Assembly (NCBI GenBank): GCA_964648215.1
Contig: CAZYMF010000227.1
Location: 1 to 7,523 of the forward strand
DNA from: CAZYMF01 sp964648215
Lineage (GTDB): Bacteria; Desulfobacterota; Binatia; HRBIN30; JACQVA1
Direction of reading: 5' to 3'
Length of the DNA: 7,523 nt
Positions 1 to 4,950 of the stretch are shown piece by piece (the first letter of the stretch is position 1; the number at the start of each line of letters is the position of its first letter). A program made the translations under genes and the position numbers. The notes under the pieces were generated by a model, which searched no databases, was not told where the DNA came from, and was given only the letters and a program-made list of their open reading frames with translations.

Positions 1-1
1 C

Positions 2-862
2 GAAGCCCCGGACCGCGAGGTCGCGCTCGCCCTCGACCGTGCCGGCCTGCGTGCCCGGGGCTTTCGCCACATCTCGATGATGCGCGGCACCGGGCGCGCG
101 GCCTACCGCGTCGACCTGGAGGGCGGAGGCACGATCAAGGCGCGCCGTCTCGAGTCGGAGGAAACCGCGCGGCGTTTGTTCGAGATCCGCCGCGGGCTGC
201 CGCCGGGATTCTCCCCGGCCTTCGCCCGCCACGGAGCCGTGCTGCTCGAACAGTGGATCGAGGGCGAGGAGCTGCGCGACAAGCTGCCGGCGGAGGCACA
301 TCTGATCGCGGCCGGCACGCTGCTGGCCCGCCTTCACGCCACCGCCCACGGCCCCCGCGGGCACGAGAGACAGCGCACGGCCGCGGTGCGCGCGCGAGTG
401 ACCGCACAGCTGCAGCAGCTCGCCGCCACCGGCCAGCTCGAGGCCGAGCACGTGCGCCTGCTCGACGACCGCTTGCAGCGCCTCGACCCGGGGTCGGCGA
501 GCACCGGGCTGGTGCACACCGACTTCTGCGGCGAGAACATGGTGGTCGATGGCGACGGCCGCCTGTGGGTCGTCGACAACGAGCGGCTCGGCATCGGCAT
601 CCTCGCCTATGACCTGGCACGCGCCTGGTATCGCTGGGCGCTTCCGGACGCGGCGTGGGAGCGCTTTCGCGCGGCCTACGCCGACGCGGCACCTCTTCGC
701 GACGCGCTCGAACAACCCGGCTTCTGGAACATCGCGGCCGCGGTGGGAAGCGCCGTGCTCCGCCTGCGACTCGATCGGACCCGGGCACACGTGCCGCTCG
801 ATCGCCTGCGCGGCATGGCCGTCGCGGTCGGCGAAGGACCAGCCGCCCGAGAGGGACGATGA
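2..862 (+). CDS. APH/choline-kinase-fold phosphotransferase, 5' end cut by the window
   Basis: The frame is already open at base 2, so the N-terminus lies outside the window and 286 residues are visible. The first in-window ATG (77) is inside the protein. Numbering from base 2, the chain shows a probable nucleotide-binding Lys46 (TIKAR), a hinge-like stretch LLEQWIEGEEL, a helix AGTLLARLHATA, the catalytic loop HTDFCGEN (His172, Asp174, Asn179) and the metal-binding Asp192 in VVDNE. This order and spacing match the aminoglycoside phosphotransferase/choline kinase/fructosamine kinase superfamily, which transfers ATP phosphate to hydroxyls of small molecules; only 10-40 residues are probably missing. 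Metal loop VVDNE replaces the commoner IDFE/IDWE. The substrate cannot be read from the sequence. Being first in a run with glycosyltransferase genes, it more likely phosphorylates a sugar, lipid or polyol precursor than an antibiotic. It ends 16 bp before the glycosyltransferase start. The kinase fold is well supported; the role is inferred. Confidence 0.88.
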   Translation, partial: EAPDREVALALDRAGLRARGFRHISMMRGTGRAAYRVDLEGGGTIKARRLESEETARRLFEIRRGLPPGFSPAFARHGAVLLEQWIEGEELRDKLPAEAHLIAAGTLLARLHATAHGPRGHERQRTAAVRARVTAQLQQLAATGQLEAEHVRLLDDRLQRLDPGSASTGLVHTDFCGENMVVDGDGRLWVVDNERLGIGILAYDLARAWYRWALPDAAWERFRAAYADAAPLRDALEQPGFWNIAAAVGSAVLRLRLDRTRAHVPLDRLRGMAVAVGEGPAAREGR

Positions 863-882
863 GCCACGGCGCGGGGTCATGA
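859..882 (+). other. Seven-codon mini-ORF linking kinase and glycosyltransferase
   Basis: The sequence encodes MSHGAGS and a stop. Its ATG (859-861) overlaps the kinase stop (TGA, 860-862). Its own stop (TGA, 880-882) overlaps the glycosyltransferase ATG (879-881), giving two ATGA junctions in series. A purine-rich GAGAGGG (849-855) lies 3 nt before the mini-ORF ATG, while no Shine-Dalgarno sequence is correctly placed for the ATG at 879. Ribosomes could pass from kinase to mini-ORF to glycosyltransferase by termination-reinitiation. Alternatively, one extra G in the G4 run at 873-876 would fuse this peptide to the glycosyltransferase, so an indel or sequencing error is possible. Translation is not shown. 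Confidence 0.35.
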
Positions 883-2096
883 AGGGGGAGTCGGCCGTCG
901 TCTTCTGCGCCGGCGGCAAAGGCCATTTCCACCGGCTGCGTCCGTTGATCACCGGCCTGACGCGGGCCGGCGTCCGCACCTACGTCTTCAGCCACGCCAC
1001 CTTTCGGGAAGACATCGAGCGCTGCGGCGGCCACCACGTCGATCTCTTCGCGGGACGTCCGCTCGGCGACGCCGACGCAACGTCGGTCCCGCTGCCCTGC
1101 CGGGGCGTGAGCTTCGCCGGACACTTCGGCGACGACGTCGTCCGGGAGGTCGCCACCCTGCGCCCCGCGGTCATCATCCACGACACGTTCGCGGTGATCG
1201 GGGTCGTGGTGGCGAACCATCTCGGCCTTCCGCGCGTGAACGTGTGCGCCGGTCACAATCAAGCTCCGGAGCTCGCCCTCGAGGCCCTGCGCCACGACCC
1301 GCGCGTGAACGTGTCCGAGCGCTGCCGGAGCGCGGTCCGCCTGCTGCGCGAACGCCACGGCATGCCCGACGCCTCGCCCTTCTCCTACGTCACGGCCGTG
1401 AGCTCCGAGCTCAACGTGTACTGCGAGCCGCCGGAGTTCCTCCGCCCCGAGGAGCGCGAGCCGTTCCAGCCGATCGTGTTCCTGGGCTCCCTGTGGCTCG
1501 AGGACCCGGGCGGGGGAGCCACCAGCCCATCGGCGTTCGCGACGGACGGCGCGCCCCGGCTGCGCCTCTACGCCTCCTTCGGAACACTCATCTGGCGCTA
1601 TTTCGCGGACCAGGCGCTGGGGGCACTGGAGGCTTTCTCGCAGAGCGTCGCGGCAATGAGGGATACCGTGGCGCTGGTGAGTCTCGGCGGTTGGGAGCTG
1701 GGCGACCGCGCGGCGCGGCTTGCCCGCCCCAACGTTCGCGTCGAACGCTACGTCGACCAGTGGAAAGTGCTCGGCGAGGCGTCACTCCACCTCACCCATC
1801 ACGGGTTGAACTCGACGCACGAGGCGATCTTCCACCAGACGCCGATGATCTCCTATCCGTTCTTCGCCGATCAGCCGCTCCTGGCCAAACGCTGCCAGGA
1901 GCTGGGCCTGGCGGTGCCGCTGGTGGAAACGTTGCACGGCCCGGTGGATCTCGACGCCGTCGGCGCGGCGCTGGCGCGCGTCGCTGCCGAGCGCGACGCC
2001 CTGCAAGCGCACCTCGCGGAGGCCCGGGGCTGGGAGCTCGCGGTGATCCGCGACCGCCCCGCGGTGATCGAGCGTATCCTCGGCCTGATGCGATGA
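879..2096 (+). CDS. GT1/UGT-like glycosyltransferase (GT-B fold)
   Basis: A 405-residue protein, a normal length for the bacterial MGT/UGT (GT1) group. The N-terminal Rossmann half has a first strand and glycine-rich loop with GKGHFHRLRPLI (His16 is the probable catalytic base position), then VIIHDTFAVIGVVVANHLGLP around Asp102, the usual acceptor-side core. The C-terminal donor-binding half has VRVERYVDQWKVL, then HHGLNSTHEAIFHQTPMISY (from His307) and FFADQP (Asp331-Gln332). This is the UGT donor-sugar signature, with HHG in place of the usual HGG. It should transfer a sugar from a nucleotide donor to a lipid, glycan or small-molecule acceptor; neither partner can be read. No signal peptide or membrane segment is seen, so it is cytosolic or membrane-peripheral. 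The frame is open further upstream, but that stretch overlaps the kinase gene in another frame and lacks family motifs, so ATG 879 is preferred. Its stop overlaps the next start. Confidence 0.9.
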   Translation: MKGESAVVFCAGGKGHFHRLRPLITGLTRAGVRTYVFSHATFREDIERCGGHHVDLFAGRPLGDADATSVPLPCRGVSFAGHFGDDVVREVATLRPAVIIHDTFAVIGVVVANHLGLPRVNVCAGHNQAPELALEALRHDPRVNVSERCRSAVRLLRERHGMPDASPFSYVTAVSSELNVYCEPPEFLRPEEREPFQPIVFLGSLWLEDPGGGATSPSAFATDGAPRLRLYASFGTLIWRYFADQALGALEAFSQSVAAMRDTVALVSLGGWELGDRAARLARPNVRVERYVDQWKVLGEASLHLTHHGLNSTHEAIFHQTPMISYPFFADQPLLAKRCQELGLAVPLVETLHGPVDLDAVGAALARVAAERDALQAHLAEARGWELAVIRDRPAVIERILGLMR

Positions 2097-2818
2097 TCTA
2101 CATCGTCGTGCGGCAAACGACGGACTGGGCCGACGAGGCCACCTTCCGCGCCCAGATTCCCGACCGCGTCCGCCCCGCGATCGAGCTGTGGAACGCGACC
2201 TTCTCGATGCCGTACCACGTCTTCCGCCGCGAGCTGACCCGAATCGCCCGGCTCAACTGGTCGCGCATCCCCGGGGCCACGCTCGTCCCGCGCGCGGAGG
2301 TGCCCGAGAACGCCGTCGTCCTGCCGACGGACGACGACGACTGGTTCTCGCCGCGCATCGGCGCCGCCCTGGCGGCGCACGTCGACGCGGATCACGTCGG
2401 CTACTACTGGCCGAGCGCTTTCCTCGAGGTGCCCATCTCGCTGCGCCACCGCCTCGGCCGCCTGCGGCGCACGATCTTCCCGCGCACGCCTTCCACCTGG
2501 CTGTGCACGACGAACAACTATGCCCTCGTCCTGGGCGCCGACACGCAATCGCTGATCGACAACCACATGCAAGCCAGCGAGTGGTTCGTGACCCATCCGT
2601 TGGCGGTCAAGAAGCTCGATGAGCAGCTCAGCGTGATGAACCGCACGCTCGCCTCGATGACCTCGCTGTGGTCGAACCCGTCCCGCGCCGACCTGATCCG
2701 CAAGCTCCGCCGCTATCGCCGCCTCTACCGCAAGCGTCTTGCGGTAGAGCTCTCCTGGTGCGAGCCCTATGCAGCGATGATGCGGGATCTGATGGAGGCG
2801 GTGGAACTGAGCCAGTGA
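2093..2818 (+). CDS. Putative GT-A-like transferase with DDDD motif, family not recognised
   Basis: A 241-residue protein whose ATG (2093-2095) overlaps the stop of the preceding glycosyltransferase as ATGA. No Shine-Dalgarno is visible, so translational coupling is likely. It opens with a strand-like MIYIVVRQTT. VVLPTDDDDWFSPRIGAAL follows, with Asp80-Asp83 just after a predicted beta strand, resembling the metal-binding DXD loop of GT-A glycosyltransferases. Later it has PSTWLCTTNNYAL and a stretch SVMNRTLASMTSLW that looks conserved-like, then a strongly basic patch RKLRRYRRLYRKR near residues 203-215, which could bind membrane phospholipid or nucleic acid. I cannot assign a named family. 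At 241 residues it is short for a full GT-A enzyme. Operon position behind a GT1 enzyme makes a role in the same glycoconjugate pathway plausible. The coding call is secure; the glycosyltransferase call is a motif-and-context inference. Confidence 0.8.
   Translation: MIYIVVRQTTDWADEATFRAQIPDRVRPAIELWNATFSMPYHVFRRELTRIARLNWSRIPGATLVPRAEVPENAVVLPTDDDDWFSPRIGAALAAHVDADHVGYYWPSAFLEVPISLRHRLGRLRRTIFPRTPSTWLCTTNNYALVLGADTQSLIDNHMQASEWFVTHPLAVKKLDEQLSVMNRTLASMTSLWSNPSRADLIRKLRRYRRLYRKRLAVELSWCEPYAAMMRDLMEAVELSQ
2723..2749 (+). repeat. Perfect 12-bp hairpin inside the end of the DDDD-motif gene
   Basis: CTCTACCGCAAG (2723-2734) is followed by CGT (2735-2737) and the exact reverse complement CTTGCGGTAGAG (2738-2749). 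This gives a 12-bp perfect stem with a 3-nt loop in both DNA and RNA. It sits in codons for the basic C-terminal segment, about 70 nt before the stop codon. No U-tract follows, so it is not a standard intrinsic terminator. It could slow ribosomes or polymerase, or protect the 3' end of the mRNA. Confidence 0.75.
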
Positions 2819-2868
2819 GCCACTGAATCACTGAATCAGTGATTCAGTGAATTCACTGATTCAGTTCC
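2803..2868. repeat. Long imperfect inverted repeat filling the convergent gap
   Basis: Both arms centre on about 2835. Outer arms GGAACTGA (2803-2810) and TCAGTTCC (2861-2868) are perfect complements. Middle arms CAGTGA (2813-2818) and TCACTG (2853-2858) pair. Inner arms of 14 bp (2821-2834 and 2836-2849) pair perfectly around base 2835, though at least the central base pairs must open to form a loop. That is 28 Watson-Crick pairs with two G-U options, two mismatched positions and one bulged A. The left arm contains the last codons and stop of the plus-strand gene; the right arm ends 2 bp before the stop of the minus-strand gene. Position suggests a bidirectional 3'-end structure, but neither side has a U-tract, so rho-independent termination is uncertain. 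Confidence 0.8.
2808..2864. repeat. Seven tandem copies of a self-complementary octamer
   Basis: Units start at 2808, 2816, 2824, 2832, 2840, 2848 and 2857, a period of 8 with one 9-nt unit (2848-2856). The consensus is TGAATCAS. The first two units read TGAGCCA plus G or C, the others TGAATCA, TGATTCA or TGAATTCA. The array begins inside the last codons of the plus-strand gene, whose stop is the TGA of the second unit. Since the core TGAWTCA is palindromic, the array explains much of the inverted repeat around it. The units from 2824 on are much more AT-rich than the surrounding DNA. A period of 8 moves TGA through all three frames, and each TCA is a stop on the other strand, so every frame is closed. 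Confidence 0.8.
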
Positions 2869-2870
2869 GT

Positions 2871-3734
2871 TCAGGTTCGATCGGGGAACACCTCGTCCCA
2901 CAGCTCCCCGAAGTAGCGATCGGCAAAGTCGGTGAACTGTTGCCCGGCAGCAGGGCTGCCGGAGAACTCGCCGAAGACGCATCCCCTTTCCGTGGCGAAA
3001 AAGTCCACGCGGACGAAGGTGCCGTAGGCAGTCCCGAGCGCCTTGGCGTTCGCCACGATCTCGTCGAGGCAACGCGGCGGGTCGATGGAGCCGGGCCCTT
3101 GCGGGACCTTCGTGGTCATCGGGTCATCGAATGGCTCCCAGGCGGGCGTATAGAACCACGTCCACGCCTGGCGTCCGTTGCGTTGAATCACTTGAATCGC
3201 AGCGATCGTCGCGCCGAAGGTGTAGCATTTGAACTCCAGCGGCAGCACCTGATCGCCGGCCTCGGTCTCGACAAACTCTTCCACCAGGATCGGATACCGC
3301 GACACCCGGCCCTGCTCCCGTCGCACCTCGGCGACCAACTGCTCCGGCGTGTACGCGCGCTCGTGCAGCAAGTCTCGGCCGTCTGCCATCACGTGCACAC
3401 CGCCGCGCCCGGTCCCCCAGGTCGGGCGGATGACGAAGTGGCCGGGCAACGAGTCGAACCGCAACGCGCCGATGCGGCGGCCGCACCAGTAGAGGGCCGG
3501 GACCCGGCAACCATGCTTGCGCGCGAACTCGCGCGCGTTCCATTTGTTGTGCAACGTGCGCTGCCACAGCTCGCAGCAGTGCCACAGCGACTCGGGATCG
3601 TCGTGGCGGCGCAGGACCCGGTGCTCGTTGAAGCGATGGAGCAGGTGGCGATAGGTGTCGCGACGCCGCCAGCGGTTGGGGTTGCCCCACCAGAGGCGCT
3701 GCCTGGTGCGGATGCGCTCGGAGAAGCTGGTCAT
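2871..3734 (-). CDS. TupA-like ATP-grasp ligase
   Basis: A 287-residue protein resembling the TupA-like ATP-grasp family (teichuronopeptide biosynthesis and relatives), whose members are about this size. These enzymes are thought to use ATP to join a carboxylate to an amine, adding an amino acid or peptide group to a surface polymer. Visible in order: HFVIRPTWGTGRGGVHVM (99-116, nucleotide-binding strand and glycine loop), VEEFVE (151-156, hinge region), EFKCYTFGA (167-175, the family's D/E-Y/F-K segment), VRVDFF (241-246) and VFGEFSGSPAAG (253-264), with Glu256 a likely metal ligand. Arg103 stands where ATP-grasp enzymes usually carry Lys. The frame is open to 3896, but that extension overlaps the upstream gene. 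Met at 3734 follows that gene's stop by 4 nt, indicating coupling, with at best a weak GGCGGA before it. No signal peptide is seen, so it is cytoplasmic. The family call is good; substrates are unknown. Confidence 0.85.
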   Translation of the reverse strand: MTSFSERIRTRQRLWWGNPNRWRRRDTYRHLLHRFNEHRVLRRHDDPESLWHCCELWQRTLHNKWNAREFARKHGCRVPALYWCGRRIGALRFDSLPGHFVIRPTWGTGRGGVHVMADGRDLLHERAYTPEQLVAEVRREQGRVSRYPILVEEFVETEAGDQVLPLEFKCYTFGATIAAIQVIQRNGRQAWTWFYTPAWEPFDDPMTTKVPQGPGSIDPPRCLDEIVANAKALGTAYGTFVRVDFFATERGCVFGEFSGSPAAGQQFTDFADRYFGELWDEVFPDRT

Positions 3735-3738
3735 GGCG

Positions 3739-4866
3739 TCATCCGCCGGCGACGCGCGACGAAGCAGCCGGAACCGGCGGCCGGGGCCGTGGCCACCGGT
3801 AGACCGCCACGCGGAACGGCAGCGACGCCGCCCACCAGAGCAGCCACACGGCCAGATTCGTATCGTGGGCCCGCGCCGCCCAGAGCCGATTTCCAAAACC
3901 GAAGCGAAGCGGCCGGAAGCGCAGCGGCGAGTCGGCGGGACGTGCGGCCACGCGGCGGTCGGCGTGCCGCGCGAGCGCCGCGCTCAGGCGCGGCGCCAGG
4001 TCACGGGCGTCGGCGATGTCGAGGGCGAGCGCCAGGACGTTGACCAGCGGCCCGAAGGTGCCGTCGCCGCGGCCGCCGTCCAGGAGCGCTTCCCAGTCGA
4101 CCGTCGCGTCGGTGGCGGCGAGGATCTGGATCATGTCGACCACTTTATTGAGCTTCGCCTTCGCCGCCCCGAGGTCGCGGAGCAGCGAGAGCGCGGCGAA
4201 CACCACCTCGTGCTCGTCGGAGAGCACGGCGTACGGTCGGCCGGCGATCGCGTAGGAACGCCGCTGCGACCAGATCCCCGACTCGTCGAGGTGCAGCGAC
4301 GGGTGGCGCGACAGGCGCCAGTGCAGGTCGACGCCGGCCTCGCCGGCCTTGAAGTCGAACCCGTGCACGAAGAAGCAGGTGAGCGACTCGCTGAACAGCA
4401 CGCGCGAGCGGTGCCGGTACCCTGCCGCCGCGAGCAGGCGGAAGGCACGGGCGCGATCGGCGCGTGGAACCAGGAGATCGAGGTCGACGAACTCCCGGCC
4501 CCGCAGGTCGCCGTAGAAGCGAGCGGCGAGATAGGGGCCCTTGAGCAGCACGAACGGTTGGCCGGCGGCGGCAAAGCGATCGGCGAGGCCGGTCAGAGCG
4601 TCGAGAATCACCTGCAGCCGCGTCTCCTGCCAGCGGCCGCGCGCTTCGAGCGCCTCCAGGCGCGGGCGCGACAACGCCGCGCGCAGCGGCGAGTCGGCGA
4701 GCGCGCGCAGCAGCACCACCGAGAGGCCGTGCGCCGCCGCGGTGTCGGCGAGCCGATCGAGCGACGCGGAGCGCTGGCGCAGGCAGCGCTCCACCCCGGC
4801 GGCGTCCGGCCGAGCCAGCCGCACGAGGAGACGGAGATCCTCTACTGTTGCTGTTGCCGCCGCCAT
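3739..4866 (-). CDS. NTP_transf_5-type nucleotidyltransferase
   Basis: A 375-residue protein matching the uncharacterised nucleotidyltransferase family (NTP_transf_5, Pol-beta-like fold). The N-terminal helical part, VEDLRLLVRLARPD onward, is typical of the family. FVLLKG (105-110) and YGDLRGREFVDLDLLV (118-133, Asp128 and Asp130) form the catalytic metal site, with a third carboxylate in VDLHW (Asp180). The motifs are intact, so activity is expected, but the nucleotide and acceptor are unknown. Relatives often sit in polysaccharide and peptide-modification loci, which fits the TupA-like partner 4 bp downstream. Residues 337-356, NLAVWLLWWAASLPFRVAVY, are hydrophobic and followed by Arg/Pro-rich sequence, so membrane contact is possible. 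A GTG at 4950 would add 28 residues (Gly/Arg-rich, no motif) but would abut the divergent gene and cover the promoter candidate, so ATG 4866 is preferred. Confidence 0.85.
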   Translation of the reverse strand: MAAATATVEDLRLLVRLARPDAAGVERCLRQRSASLDRLADTAAAHGLSVVLLRALADSPLRAALSRPRLEALEARGRWQETRLQVILDALTGLADRFAAAGQPFVLLKGPYLAARFYGDLRGREFVDLDLLVPRADRARAFRLLAAAGYRHRSRVLFSESLTCFFVHGFDFKAGEAGVDLHWRLSRHPSLHLDESGIWSQRRSYAIAGRPYAVLSDEHEVVFAALSLLRDLGAAKAKLNKVVDMIQILAATDATVDWEALLDGGRGDGTFGPLVNVLALALDIADARDLAPRLSAALARHADRRVAARPADSPLRFRPLRFGFGNRLWAARAHDTNLAVWLLWWAASLPFRVAVYRWPRPRPPVPAASSRVAGG

Positions 4867-4950
4867 CGCGCGCGAACCGTATGGTCGCCCGCCGAACGCG
4901 TCAAGCACGAGCAGCACTTCTCCCCGGCCCCGTCCGCGTGCTACAGCCAC
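4867..4950. promoter_or_regulatory. Divergent intergenic region between nucleotidyltransferase and CoA-transferase
   Basis: This 84-bp gap must hold promoters for both flanking units. The minus-strand candidate is clear. For the plus strand I see only a weak extended -10-like TGCTACAG (4939-4946) with no good -35; if used, the transcript would start near 4953, which would favour the second Met codon (4957) as a leaderless start. No convincing operator palindrome is visible. Confidence 0.45.
4876..4904 (-). promoter_or_regulatory. Sigma70-like promoter for the nucleotidyltransferase/ATP-grasp pair
   Basis: On the minus strand TTGACG (4904-4899) and TACGGT (4881-4876) are separated by exactly 17 bp. 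The -35 matches five of six consensus bases; the -10 matches three of six, including the first TA and final T. The ATG at 4866 is 9 nt beyond the -10, so transcription would begin about 2 nt before it and the mRNA would be essentially leaderless. No Shine-Dalgarno sequence is present, which agrees. It lies in the 84-bp divergent gap, where a promoter is expected. Confidence 0.5.

Noticed and set aside
135..1358. 407-codon open frame on the minus strand opposite the kinase and glycosyltransferase
   Set aside because: Arg/Pro/Ala-rich, no family motif, and opposite two genes with clear motifs; a typical shadow in GC-rich DNA.
2808..2864. Octamer array as a CRISPR
   Set aside because: Units are 8 nt with no spacers, far from any CRISPR repeat-spacer layout.
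3184..3200. Two further copies of a TGAATCAC-like octamer inside the ATP-grasp gene
   Set aside because: They encode the repeated Ile-Gln in an IQVIQ stretch and have 9-nt spacing, so codon repetition explains them.
3521..3540. CGCGCG-rich near-palindrome in the ATP-grasp gene
   Set aside because: Such alternating CG runs are expected from Ala/Arg codons at this GC content.
3655..4950. Plus-strand open frame continuing upstream of the CoA-transferase for over 400 codons
   Set aside because: It is antisense to the nucleotidyltransferase and ATP-grasp genes and shows no CaiB/BaiF motif before 4951.
4867..4950. 28-residue N-terminal extension of the nucleotidyltransferase from GTG 4950
   Set aside because: It would abut the divergent start, leave no promoter space, and adds Gly/Arg-rich sequence without family features.
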